This document shows, in pieces, positions 34,754 to 45,754 of a stretch of 64,000 nt of DNA. The DNA is from Conchocele bisecta (lineage: Eukaryota > Mollusca > Bivalvia > Lucinida > Thyasiridae), in assembly GCA_029237695.1 (NCBI GenBank), contig CM055265.1:219221679-219285678 (forward strand), given 5' to 3'. The position numbers and the translations under genes are program-made. Position 1 is the stretch's first letter. Each line of letters starts with the position of its first letter. The notes below the pieces were generated by a model. It ran no database searches. It saw only the letters and a list, made by a program, of their open reading frames with translations, and had not been told where the DNA came from.

Positions 34754-35731
34754 GTGCTGCAAAAAAAACCAGTATTTTTTAGAGCAAGCGGGAACCTTTC
34801 GTCGAAATTAGATCATCCCCCATCAGAAACAAATGACAGTGACATATATACGATTCCATCTCCAAATTCTGATATTAAAAATAGAATAAAATTGTATTTA
34901 GAACGTTTAAGCATATCAGCCGTTGTTGACACTGGTGCTTCAGTGTCACTTTTAAATTATAAGGATTACAAAAGATCTAAAGTTTTTAAGAAAGCACCAT
35001 TTCAAAATACAACAATAAAAAATATTAAAGGTGTGAATGACGTAAAATCATCTGTGCTTGGAAAAGTAGACGTATCTGTAAAAATTGCAAACGTATCGAT
35101 CCCGCACGAATTTTTGGTTGTAAAAGATATCCAATATGATTTAATATTGGGAATCGATTTCATGAAAAGCACAAAAGCCGAAATATCATTCAATGATGGA
35201 TATTTTTCGATATATGATGACTTTGCTAAAGTGCCTTTTCCAACTTTTCGGGAACACGAACCATCTGTGTTGTATTACACAAAAGAAAGCATTGATATTT
35301 CTCCCGAATCCGTGTCAGTGATAACTTTACATCCAAAATCAACCCAGGAACATGATATTGTGTTATTAAATCCAATAAGAAAATTATTTAATACTTATAA
35401 TGCAATCGGGGCAAAAACAGTTAGTTCAACTGTAAATAATATTTGTTATTTTCAAATAATGAACCCAACGGAAAATGAAATACAAATACCGGCGCAAACA
35501 ATTATAGCCTCGACAGAAATAATTAACGAAATTTTAACTTTTGACATTAATAACACAGAAGTTGAGACAACAAATTTGGATGAAAGTGCAACTTTAACGG
35601 AAGAGGAATTAAATTCAAAGCTAAAAGATATGGGAATTGAATTACCAGATTCATTGAGTAAAGAGCAACTATATAAATTAAAAAGACTTCTAATTAAATA
35701 TGAACGTTGTTTTGTCAAAAAATGTAAATGA
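34754..35731 (+). CDS. Element B aspartic protease region
   Basis: A 325-codon frame with the active-site motif VVDTGASVSLL (about 34923-34955), a flap-like region, and LILGIDFM (about 35140-35165), which matches the second hydrophobic-hydrophobic-Gly motif of retropepsins. It probably begins by frameshift from Gag rather than at its own start codon. It runs through a linker to the start of reverse transcriptase and ends in FVKKCK. The RT frame overlaps by about 30 bases; the A-run TCAAAAAAT at about 35717 is where one base was gained or lost. Confidence 0.8.
   Translation: MLQKKPVFFRASGNLSSKLDHPPSETNDSDIYTIPSPNSDIKNRIKLYLERLSISAVVDTGASVSLLNYKDYKRSKVFKKAPFQNTTIKNIKGVNDVKSSVLGKVDVSVKIANVSIPHEFLVVKDIQYDLILGIDFMKSTKAEISFNDGYFSIYDDFAKVPFPTFREHEPSVLYYTKESIDISPESVSVITLHPKSTQEHDIVLLNPIRKLFNTYNAIGAKTVSSTVNNICYFQIMNPTENEIQIPAQTIIASTEIINEILTFDINNTEVETTNLDESATLTEEELNSKLKDMGIELPDSLSKEQLYKLKRLLIKYERCFVKKCK
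34761..34769 (+). promoter_or_regulatory. Candidate -1 frameshift site AAAAAAC between Gag and protease frames
   Basis: The heptamer A-AAA-AAC is in register with the Gag frame (codons AAA at 34764, AAC at 34767). The protease frame, open from 34754, is exactly the -1 frame. This is the classical retroviral slippery type. No downstream pseudoknot was evaluated. Confidence 0.5.
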
Positions 35732-37424
35732 AATAGTCAATTCGAAATTACCGGAATTTCATGATATTAAACTAACATCAGAAAAGCCAGTACAAAGTAA
35801 TTATTATAGGCACAGCCCAGCGCAAACCGAAGAAATAAAACGTCAAGTAGAACAACTTGAAGAAGCAGGCATAATTGAGGAATCAGATAGTATATTTCGT
35901 TCACCATGTCTGCTAGTAAAAAAGAAAAGTCCGCCTGGATCAAAACAAGCTTTTAGACTTGTAGTGGACTATAGAAAGCTGAATGCACAGACCCTACCAA
36001 TCAATTTTCCTTTAGTTCAATTTCAGACGGTAGTAGATCAGCTTGGTGCTTCAAAATTTGAATACTTAACGAGTCTTGATTGTTTTCACGGTTACCACCA
36101 GGTCAAGTTAAGTAAAACTGCAAAACAATACACTAGCTTTGTAACTTAATTTGGTCAATAAACGTACAATTACTTACCATATGGTTTACGAAATGCACCG
36201 TCATGCTTTTCACGTTGTATGTCTCAACTTTCTCGTAAATATAACTTCAGGTTTCTTTTGGTACATATCGATGACATCTTAATATATTAAAAGACGTTTG
36301 AAGAACATCTTAACCATTTGGAACAAGTATTTGCAACAATTCAAAATGCATGTGTCAAACTTCGAGCCTGAAAATGCGAATTCATGAAAGAGAAACTGTA
36401 ATATTTAGGGCATATATTTACAAAAGAAGGTGTAGAAGCAGATAGTGCGAAAACGAACCTTATAGGAAACTACAAAAGACCATCTACGGTTAAAGAATTA
36501 AAGCAATTTTTGGGTTTAGCTCAATTTTATAAAAAGTTCATAAAAGATTTTAGTAAAATTTGTAAACCATTACATGAATTGACCTAACAAAAACGAAAAT
36601 TTCAATGGACAGATGATGCACAACAAGCTTTTAACCAATTAAAACAAAAACTGATAAACCCACCAATCTTATAATTTCCGCAATTTGATCGAAAGTTTTA
36701 CTTATGGACAGATTCCTCAGATTTCGCTGTGGGCTTCGTACTAGGACAAAAAGATGAAAATGGTAGAAATACAGTAATATTATATGGTGGAAAACAATTA
36801 AATAAATGTGAAAGGGCATGGTCATCGACGGAAAGAGAATGTTTTGCGGTTTTCTATGCAATTAAACAATTCCATTGTTATTTAGCAGATAAGAACTTTA
36901 CAGTATATTCAGATCATCAAGCACTAACATCATTAACAAACACTTCTAGAAATAATGGTAGACTAATGCGATGGTCACTTTTGCTAAGTGGGTATGACTT
37001 TGACATAGAATACATACCGGGAAAACACATGACTAATGCCGATTTTCTCAGTAGAATGTCATATGACATACGAGAGGAGCAGAGTGATGATCAAAAGTCA
37101 AAATTAGAGAAAATGACGACAAAAACACAAAAGTTCTCATCAGTAGCAGAAACGGACAGTTCGGACAGCTGTGCATTAGGTTATCAGAGTGGTTATCAAA
37201 CTACTGGTGTCGATACGAAATCGACTATGTTTCAGAATCGAACAGATAATTGTTCGGAACAAGTCAATGTATTATCGTATTTATTCCAGGCAGAAAGTCA
37301 AGTCAATGACACAAATCCTTTAGAGATGATAACTCAGTTAACGAAGATCACTGTTGTTGAAATGTCTCGGTTTCAAAGTGAAGACACTCAGTTAAAACCT
37401 TTAGTAAATTATTTAAATGAGTGA
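35700..37424 (+). pseudogene. Element B reverse transcriptase - RNase H
   Basis: Ordered RT motifs are SPCLLVKKK, FRLVVDYRKLN, LTSLDCFHGYHQV, LPYGLRNAPS, the catalytic HIDD (36264-36275, where most relatives have YxDD) and FLGLAQFYKKFI. RNase H follows with LWTDSSDFAVGFVL, STERECFAV, YSDHQAL and IEYIPGKHMTNADFLSR. No frame change is seen over 1.7 kb, but seven in-frame stops (36147, 36159, 36288, 36369, 36399, 36585, 36672) fall within 530 bases, six TAA and one TGA. The parts before and after are fully open. Confidence 0.9.
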
Positions 37425-38632
37425 CGAATTGCCATTGAATAACAAAAATAGCAAAGACATATTAGTCGAATCACAACATTATGTTCTTGATGATGGAATA
37501 TTATTTCATTTTTACTACTCAAGAGGTAAACAAAGAGATATAAAAAGTGCAACAAAACAATTATTCATTCCGTCTACGTTGAAAGCAGAAATATTGAAGG
37601 CTTGTCATGACTGTTCTGCACATTTTGGTGAAGAGAAAACGTCTTTGCTAATACGATCGAAGTTCGTTTGGAAAAAACAATACCAAGATTTAAAAGACTA
37701 TGTACAATCTTGTCAAACTTGCCAGGTATCAAGCAGAGACTACAATTTTGCTAAAGCACCACTATGTCCTTTGAAAACGCCAAGTAGAGCATTTGAGTTA
37801 TTGGAAGTTGATTTGGTTGGCCCGTTGCCAAAGACTCCAGAGGGGTATGAGCACATAATAGTATTTTGTGATCATTTCAGTAAATATCCCATCGCATATC
37901 CATTGAAGGCACTGATACAAAACAATAGTACAATTGTTTTATGACAATGTCATAAGCGTCTTCGGACCACCGACCTACTTATTAAGTGATAATGGATCAA
38001 ATCTGGTTTCAAAATTGATGCAAGCAATATGTAAAAGTTTCAATATACAGAAGATAAACTCTACCTCCTATCATCCACAAACTCAAGGACTCGTAGAGCG
38101 ACTCAACGGTATTATTGGTTCTGGACTGAGAAAACATTCAAACACAACACAAGACAACTGGCCAATGATAATCAGTCACATCTTATATGGATATAGAAGT
38201 GCACCATGTAAACCACATGGGAAGTCTCCATTTGAAGTTCTTTATGGCTTCCCAATGACGACAATGGTTGAAAAAGCATTACCTAATGTTAAGCCAAATT
38301 TGCCATTCAAAGACAGACGAGTATTTGAAGAAATTTTAAAGGGTCATCAGATTACAAGACAAGTAGCATATGAACAAATGAAAAGTTACAGAGAAAACTA
38401 TACTCAGCAATATAATAAAAAATCTAAAACTCCAAACTTTCAGGTAAATGATAAAGTGCTTCTGAAAGAATGTACATTGTTACCTGGAAAATGTAAAAAA
38501 TTATGTCAAAGGTTCATTGGACCACTCAAAATTATCACAGTACATGATCAATTTACATATACACTTCAACGGGTCTCGGATGGATATATAAAGAAAAAAG
38601 ATTCATGCAAATCGGTTAAAGTCATATTTTAA
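37417..38632 (+). pseudogene. Element B integrase
   Basis: The H-H-C-C zinc finger is visible (HDCSAHFGEEKTS.. and CQTC, about 37606-37725). The catalytic core shows VDLVGPLP (first Asp), LSDNGSNLVS (second Asp, about 37987) and LVERLNG (Glu). An ESPFE-like KSPFEVLYG block and a C-terminal NDKVLLKE/RFIGPLKI module follow. A frame change at about 37935-37944 separates finger and core from the rest. It is in a different frame from RNase H (overlap 37417-37424). Integrase would join element DNA to the host chromosome. Confidence 0.9.
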
Positions 38633-38689
38633 CAGAGAATCTACGAAAAGTTTGCGAGAAAATAGCACAACAAATAAAAACCAGGATTC

Positions 38690-38896
38690 TATAAATAGGA
38701 GTTCAAATCGAAATAAGGATACTTCAGATGTGTTCATAGCGAAACGACTGTTAGAAAGCGTATTATAAACAAACAGGTCTTCTATGACGTGGAATGGTTA
38801 GACAAAACTGTGACACGAGAACCAGCTTCCAATATATTAGATTCAAATCTGATAACTGATTTAAATCGGCGGCTGAGAAAACAATATAAACGCTAG
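38690..38896 (+). pseudogene. Chromodomain-like tail of element B integrase
   Basis: After integrase, the sequence reads FIAKRLLES and then, one frame over, KQVFYDVEWLDKTVTREPASN, ending at TAG 38894-38896. The aromatic-x-x-V-E-W-L..T-x-E-P-x-x-N pattern matches the core of chromodomains found at the end of chromovirus integrases, which bind histone marks. A frame change lies near 38760. The assignment rests on pattern only. Confidence 0.5.
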
Positions 38897-39429
38897 TGGT
38901 TTATTATGTGGGTAAGTTTTATTTCACAAAACAAAGTTTTGGTGAACATTGAAGGTGTTAACGGATTATCTGGCAATACAGATGAATCCAAGTATATGTA
39001 CGACCTCATTGTTGTCACAATTACGATATGGACGGGTTCAATGATGTTCATGTATATACATGGTGAAAAATTTGACGTCATTTACTGCATTGTAACAGCT
39101 ATTTACGTGACTATTGATCTGGACCTGTCGTGAAACACTGCAGACTGCAGACGTGTTTACATTTAGGCGAGTGAAATCTCCGCGCTAAACGTCAACAATC
39201 CGCCGGAGTTGACATTTAAACGCGCAGTGTTATAAGCAGCAGTAAAATTAGATGATACAGTCAGTGTATATTTAAGATATCCGCATTTGAAACGAAAATA
39301 GGTAAACTTTGATAGCTGCATACTGGTATATTGGTTTGTAACTGAAGTTAGTAATTGCAAATTTATTACATTGGCTATGCTATGTTCATTGTACAAACAA
39401 AATTATCATATATAACAATAACAGTATAT
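38897..39429. other. Start of element B 3' region, no gene seen
   Basis: The 75-codon ORF at 38906-39133 is hydrophobic but has no recognisable envelope features. The block at 39165-39235 contains an inverted GTCAAC/GTTGAC pair. Confidence 0.4.
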
Positions 39430-39850
39430 TTTGATATGAACATATTTTATTGCTCTGTCTTTTTACAATTTACAATAGGTACACAATATACAAATTACTG
39501 TTAAAGAGAGCAAACGCGTTGGGATATAATTTTTAACAATATTAGCTACAGCCCTTCCAAAAATAATATTACCATGTAGGAAATTTCCAAACATGCCTGT
39601 TGTGAGAAAAATGTTTTACATAAGAAATAAGTAAATGTTAGCCATGTCACATTACATATGTGCAAATATAACAGTAGCTTACTGCCAAATGTACTAGAGA
39701 AATTTGCAATGTATCAATTTGATTGCCAACTGCACTCGAAAAAATGGAAACTAATTATCAATGTTGTGAGAGTGTGACATTTTTATGTATTGATGTTGGC
39801 AGCCATAAACAAAAAAAAAATCAACATTTCAATCTGTGTGTTTGATGACT
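39430..39850 (-). repeat. Probable LINE 3'-end fragment
   Basis: AACAATATTAGCTACAGCCCTTCCAAA (39536-39562) resembles ACAACATTAGTTACAGCCCTTACCCAAA in the 3' part of LINE-A (10370-10397), in the same strand sense. This suggests a small LINE tail inserted in element B. The edges are uncertain. Confidence 0.4.
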
Positions 39851-39924
39851 TTTGTTTGAAATCAAAGTAGACCAGGATTGATATATATATTATATTTGTT
39901 TTAGGTTATTGAACAGAACTAACG

Positions 39925-40460
39925 ATGGTGTATATCAATGATATTCTGAGGTTGGAAATCGCCAGCGCGTATATTAAAACGCTACTAAAAATCAATTCCA
40001 CAGCTTTCGTCGCCGACGACTGTATCAGTAATAGCGGTTGGCTGAGTATCGACGAGGAATTGGCTACCCTGTTCGCCTCGTCTTACTCGGGCTTGAGATC
40101 ACCATGGATGGACGTCAATGCGGCCATCGAATGGTTTCTTGTTCGACTGACTTCGCTCGACAGTGTCAAAAAATGCTGTTCGAGTGCGGTTGGGAGAACT
40201 TCATGTTCATTGTAACAATGGCCGACTACTTCGGTGCTATTAATTTCTGGAGTGAGGTAGAGCAAATTTTACATCTCGACCCGAAAATGTATTTCGAGTA
40301 CTTTAGCAGCGCGACGCTACCGATCCGTTGCCAATTGCTACCCGAAATTACCGTGGTGGAGCAACTACTCGAAAAAGTGAACGTACGAAAACGAGATGCG
40401 GAGAATAAACGATATATCGAAAAAAATAAATCAATATTTCTTTTCTTTTCTTCATTTTAA
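39925..40460 (+). pseudogene. CpG-rich ORF of unknown function in element B 3' region, one frameshift
   Basis: An ATG at 39925 opens a frame that runs to 40215 and is continued by another frame through 40460. The switch is at the run of six A's at about 40169-40175, where both frames look equally protein-like. The whole would be about 175 residues, probably helical, with no signal peptide or membrane segment. It is rich in CpG and GC compared with the very AT-rich flanks, so its base use is unlike element B pol. A pyrimidine-rich TATTTGTTTTAG just upstream (39893-39904) resembles a splice acceptor, and AATAAA occurs near 40426. I do not recognise the family. It could be a captured host or viral gene, or a retroposed exon. 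Confidence 0.45.
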
Positions 40461-42915
40461 CATTCTTAGTAATTTCTCACAATTTCTCCAAAATGTTCTT
40501 ACTTTGTGTTTAAAACCTAAGAATACATTAAAAATGTCAAAATATATGAAATTATAATGCTACTATGAATTAACATTCTATCAACTTCAACAATACTTAG
40601 ACAATAACAGACTAAATTTACATAATAATGCATGATAATTCTTAAAACTATTATTTCAAACGTTTAACAGTTATGATTGCTTTAAAATATACAATGATTG
40701 TACATGAGAACAGACAGCCAAAATTGTCTGCAAATCTAGATACGTTAGATTATATGATGCCATCAGTGTAGAGACATTGATAATTATGATATCAATCATA
40801 ATTCTTATGCTTATTGCATACGCAATTAAACGACAATGAAACTCACAAATGAGAATCGCAAATGATGCACTCATAAGTCAGCTAATTGACTCACTGAGGC
40901 TGCATACGTCACTTTTAAATAATGTTGTTACCATGAGACGGAATTCAATCATTACAGTATGTGACCGATTGAATGACAAGCAAATAGAGTTACCTGAGAA
41001 AATAACACTAGGTTGGAAATGAGAGAGAGTAAACACAGAATCTGAGTTCTAATAATTGGTTCCCGAGGAAAAAAAGAACATACAAATATTCTAATTAGAC
41101 AGTGGTATGCTTAAGCATTTGTACGAGAACCATAATTATGTTATACTATATTGGCCTGGAATACACATTCTGAGATGTGGAGAAATTTGAGACATGGCAA
41201 TATATGTATTGACATATTACATGTATTTATGTATTTATGATTAATTGTATGTCAATAGTTGTGTAGATTATATAATGCTTGCGGCCTTGATATATACAGT
41301 ATAGCGGGGAGGTTACTGTGGACAGTGTCTCATGTGCCAGTGCAGTCGTTAAGTCCACAAACGTGCATACAACATGTATTGTTTTATTTTGACGGCCGAT
41401 GCGGTCAGAAGGAGAAAATTCATAAATAATTTACTATGTTATTATACGTGACATGCGTGTGTTATTATATGTAAATGTAGGCCGTTGCAGATACAAACCG
41501 TTCTGTGCAATGTAAACCATTAAAACAGGACTGGCAGACTTATCATGACGTATGTATTTTAATATATATATATTCATATATACATATGTTGCAACATGCA
41601 ACGTCATTATCAGGTTGTCATAGCGATTTACGGTATCATTGATCCAGAACTACACTAAGTACTTTCAGCCTGGGCCTGTGTTTTTCATGGGCAGGCAACA
41701 TTAAAACATGCCGCACGTTTCACTTTGTTTAGTTTTTTCCGCTGGGGAATCCAGTGAAATTAAAAGGTCACGAGGCTGCTTTTCATGGTGGCGGTTATAA
41801 CAAATTTCCTGTGGCCATGTAATTTGTATTTGTATTGTATTGAACTTACATGTTCACAAGTCTTTTGTATATTTGAGTATGGTGATTGATGTGTTATAGA
41901 TATTGCGTTTTCAAGAAATAAACGGAAGAAGCTATCGCAACGGAGACGTTAATTTCTTGAAAAAAAATACGCATTGTTGATTAGATATTGCATTAATAAC
42001 GATTCTGGTGTTATGATATGCCGTAAAACTGGCATGAATAAGACAGGAGGCAACATAACAAAATTGACAAATAGTTGTACGTACTTGTGTATCATATTGT
42101 ATTCTTAATCAGATTTTATTTTTATGGACAGGATTTGTGGTATAAGAGTACTGTTTCACGTATCATCATATGTATACATGTTGACTATGTTTGTAAAAAT
42201 TCTTACGAATTATGAAATGCTGCATATTACATGTATATGTATTGCTTCATTGGGAGCTTGTTAGAAAATTATTAGTGCATAAAATATAGTTGGTTCAAAT
42301 GATAATTTATCATAAAGAAAAATGTTAAGTAGGCATGAAACAAAGCATTATCATTCAAACTTAAGACTTAAACCTAAACATAATTGTGTTTTGAAAAAGG
42401 TTTTGGCAAAGGAACAAATAATCATTAAATATGATGATATATATAGGTGCCTGATTGCAACATGCACTTGTGAATATCGAAATATCGATTTCAAAAACGA
42501 AAATGATTCAAATATTTACATGCATTTAGGATTTTGATAAATACGGGTACGTACTAGCTATATGTACCTATACATATCAAATATTCGATGCAAAATACAT
42601 ATAATCATATGATAGAATATGTGGTCTAAATCATGTTTTGAGTGTACCATTCTTGATAAAATGAAATATTGACAACATTTCGATTAGAATGCGGTTTGAA
42701 AATACACGTATGTACATATTATGTTATATCAAATTAATTTCTATTATATTTTATGTCTATATCACTAAAATGAACTGATGTTGTTGACATGTAGTAGAAA
42801 ATTTGGTGTCATTTCTGGGTAAAGCAATGAGATAACGTGACTTATTCCGAATATTATATATAGCATAATGACTTCGATGATTTGAGGACAAATCATAAAG
42901 GGGTATAGGGGTATA
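40461..42915. other. Rest of element B 3' region, no gene seen
   Basis: AT-rich sequence with an inverted TTTCAAGAAATAAAC / GTTAATTTCTTGAAA pair at about 41909-41964 and microsatellite-like ATATAT stretches. The 71-codon ORF at 42322-42537 has no recognisable domain. It may include unrecognised nested insertions. Confidence 0.4.
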
Positions 42916-43150
42916 TGTTATAGGTTAAATATGGTATTCTAATATGGTATATACGGTAACAGGGAAATGTCACGGGATCATTCCAGCATACGATGCAATG
43001 TGGTGTGTGAGAGAAAGTTAGTTACTATAATGGGTTAGAGCGAGTCAGGTCGTTGAGAATATATGACAATAAAGAATTAAAGATTACACGTGTTAATTAT
43101 TATAACAAGAACCAACAATGTAGTTATGGACAGATAAAAACTATGTAACA
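42916..43150 (+). repeat. Element B right LTR
   Basis: 235 bp with canonical TGTTA...TAACA ends. It differs from the left LTR at only a handful of positions (for example CGATGCAATG for CGATGGAATG and AAAAACTATG for TTAACACTATG), so insertion is fairly recent. Confidence 0.9.
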
Positions 43151-43520
43151 CATGACGTTTATGTAATAAGTTATATAATGTGTTTAATAGCCAAATATTT
43201 GTCGGCAGGAAAACGTGGAACAGACAGTAGACATTGCCACCATTGTTTTCCGAAAAATCGGACATTACCATTAATAATTTTGCTACTATTCGGTCAGTTT
43301 ATGATAACATGTTTCCTTATATTTTATCATTTTCTCACAATAACAATATTGCGAAGTAAGAACGTCAACGTCCTGCAAATCATTGCTATATTTTCGTTCG
43401 CGAAATGTAAATTTTATACTGCAATGTTTTACCGCTGACTGGTGTAGTGTATAGTGCAACCTATTGCCTATCAAGCGGAAAACGTGCAGCTACCTGATAC
43501 CATACATTTTGTCACTGAAT
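43151..43520. repeat. Composite repeat R1, interrupted copy, third part
   Basis: From CATGACGTTTATGTAATAAG it matches 9595-9960 in order, including TCGTCGGCAGGAAAACGTG and CGCTGACTGGTG. This shows the sequence interrupted by element B. Confidence 0.85.
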
Positions 43521-43929
43521 GTTATGCAACTGTTTTAGCTCAAACAAAACTGGAGCCTGTATTATGCCCCTATGCCCCAGTATTATGCCCCTCTATGTTC
43601 CGTGGTGCCTGACTTCGGTATAGCATTAATGATACCTTTCCTCCACTCGGAAGGGACCTTTCCAGACCGTAGACATATGTTAAAACAATATGCAGAAACG
43701 ATACTGCTGTGTCATTACGTATTACATTGTCACAAATTGACGAGTTCGTTGGATAGGTCGGCATATGGATCTGATGGCTAAGACTAGTGAACACAGTTGG
43801 ATTAGGTGTAGCATGTATATTATGGTTAAAACACGTCGTCAAGTAAAATATGATTACTATTTTACACACAAGTACAAGTGAACCCCTCAACACTTCAACA
43901 CAAACACATGTCAAATAACCACCCTGCTT

Positions 43930-44760
43930 ATGAGTGTATCATTTCATAACACAATTCCAAAGTGTCTCATTACCCCACATAATGTTACAAGTGTCAACTA
44001 CCCCACAACTGTTCACAAGTGTCTAATTCCCACACAGGATCATAAGTGTCTAATTTCCCACATAAGTGTCATAAGTCCCACACCAGTTCATAAGTGTCTA
44101 ATTCCTCACAAGTGCACAAATCCCACACAGTTTCATAAGTGTCCTAATTCCCCACACAAGTGTAAATCCCAAATCACAGTTCATAAGTGTCTAATTCCCC
44201 ACATAAGTGTCTAAATCCACACACAAGTGTCTTAAGTCCCACACAAGTGTATAAATCCCACACAGTTCATAAGTGTCTAATTCCCCCCATAAGTGTTTAA
44301 ATCCACACACAAGTATCTAAGTCCACACAAGTGTATAAATCCCACACAGTTCATAAGTGTCTAATTCCCACATAAGTGTCTAAAATCCACACACAAGTGT
44401 TCTTAAGTCCCCACACCAGTTTCATAAGTGGTCTAATTCCTCACATAAGTTCATATGTGTCTAATTCCTCACATAAGTTCAGCCTGTGTCTAATTCCCCA
44501 CATACATCTCTAATTTCCCCATATCATTTCATAAGTGTCTAATTCCCAACACAAGTGCGCAAAATATCACAGTTCATAAGTGTCTATTCCCACACAAGGT
44601 GTCTAAATCCACACAGTTCATAAGTGGTCTAATTCTCCACACAAGTGTATAAATCCCACACGTTCATAAGTGTCTAATTCCCCACAAGTGTATAAAATTC
44701 CACACCGTTCATAAAGTGTCTATTTTCCCACATAAGTGTCTAAATCACACAACAGATCAT
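43930..44760. repeat. Minisatellite block 1 in left LTR
   Basis: Irregular repetition of CATAAGTGTCTAATTCCCCA, CACAAGTGTATAAATCCCAC and ACAGTT modules. Unit order and number differ from the matching block in the right LTR at 49322-50100. This copy has many one-base insertions (for example TTTCATAAGTGGTC). Confidence 0.9.
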
Positions 44761-44869
44761 ACGTGTTACATTAGCAACTGCATTAACTTCTCTCTAGATT
44801 CCATTGTCAGTGAGTGTGAATATACAGGACGATAGTACTCAATAATACACCCGGCCATCTCAGGACAAG

Positions 44870-45135
44870 TAATGGTCCACACAGGACAAGTCACGGCCCA
44901 CACAGGACACGTAATGTTCCACACAGGTCAAGTATTGGTTCACCCAGGAAAAGTAATGGTCCACACAGGACAAGTAATGGTCCCACACAGGACAATGTTC
45001 CTCCACACAGGACAAGTAACGGTACCACACAGGACAATGTTCCACACAGGTCAAATATTGTTCCACATCGGACAAGGAATGGTCCACACAGGCCATTCAC
45101 AGTCCACACAGGACACGTAATGTTCCACGCAGGTA
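44870..45135. repeat. Minisatellite block 2 in left LTR
   Basis: Repeats of about 20 bp, CACACAGGACAAGTAATGGTC, with variants. The matching block in the right LTR is 50205-50475. Frames are open in both directions because of the repeat composition. Confidence 0.9.
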
Positions 45136-45596
45136 GTGTAAGGTCCAGGCCTCAAGAGTATAGTCCCCCACTCATGGAAACGTAATAATGGAAAGTTCTT
45201 ACATATTAGCCCAGGAACAAACGGTCTCAACAATGCACATGCAGGCTCTCTTCCTCGCCTCGCTGCTCTCACATGCCCGTAGCACGGCCACACCCAAAAA
45301 CCACAGTTGGTTAACTCAGTCTGCTGTCTCTAATACAAGTATTGTTGTTGCCTAGTCGAGATTCAAATGTCCACTGTCCACAATGACCCCACTTCAACTC
45401 ATGTACAATGCACATGTCCAAACACACAGGTAACCTGCTTGACCACTCAAAAAACCAATACACAGGAATGTCAACATGTATCTCCCAGTAGATATTCACT
45501 CACTACATACATGTACACTACCGTATTTGACCACCTATGTGTCCAGTGTCCAGCAAACCATATATACCTATATACCCAACAATGAATATTGTGACA

Positions 45597-45612
45597 ATTC
45601 CTCCCTCCTTAA
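45597..45612 (-). promoter_or_regulatory. Element C polypurine tract
   Basis: In element sense, AAGGAGGGAGGAAT abuts the 3' LTR start. This is the expected position and composition for second-strand priming. Confidence 0.8.
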
Positions 45613-45754
45613 GTGTAAAAATGGAGAATCCACTTTTTACTCCTACTTCCTCACTAAAATCAACTATTTACACGCCGTCTGGTTTCTTCGTCGTAATTAC
45701 AGACCTAACAACTACATTCGCAATCCCAACTGTGGTTTCTGCTCTCACTACTAC

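Larger units (their letters stand above)
33179..43150 (+). mobile_element. Element B: Ty3/Gypsy-like LTR retrotransposon, about 10 kb
   Basis: Two 235-bp LTRs flank gag, protease, RT-RNase H, integrase and a chromodomain-like tail, followed by 4 kb without pol genes. CATG is duplicated at 33175-33178 and 43151-43154. The uninterrupted repeat at about 9590-9600 shows the continuous target, so a 4-bp target duplication is supported. A purine-rich AAAGGGGTATAGGGG stretch just before the right LTR (about 42898-42912) fits the polypurine tract. All pol regions are damaged, so the element is dead. Confidence 0.9.
43728..45596 (-). repeat. Element C 3' LTR (left), 1,869 bp
   Basis: The TG...CA ends carry perfect 8-bp inverted terminal repeats. 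It is homologous over its length to 49116-50931 but about 53 bp longer, because of unit gains and small insertions within its minisatellite blocks. An LTR of nearly 1.9 kb is long for this class. The short ORFs inside come from the repeats. Confidence 0.95.

Noticed and set aside
36147..36674. Alternative genetic code with TAA read as Gln
   Set aside because: Other elements in the window decay by normal stops and indels, a TGA is also present, and nothing else suggests a reassigned code.
38906..39133. Envelope gene of element B
   Set aside because: Only 75 codons, hydrophobic by chance, with no signal peptide, cleavage site or fusion-like region.
44860..45120. Cysteine-rich repeated proteins encoded in the LTR minisatellites
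   Set aside because: All frames come from repeats of about 20 bp and differ between the two LTRs by frame-breaking indels.
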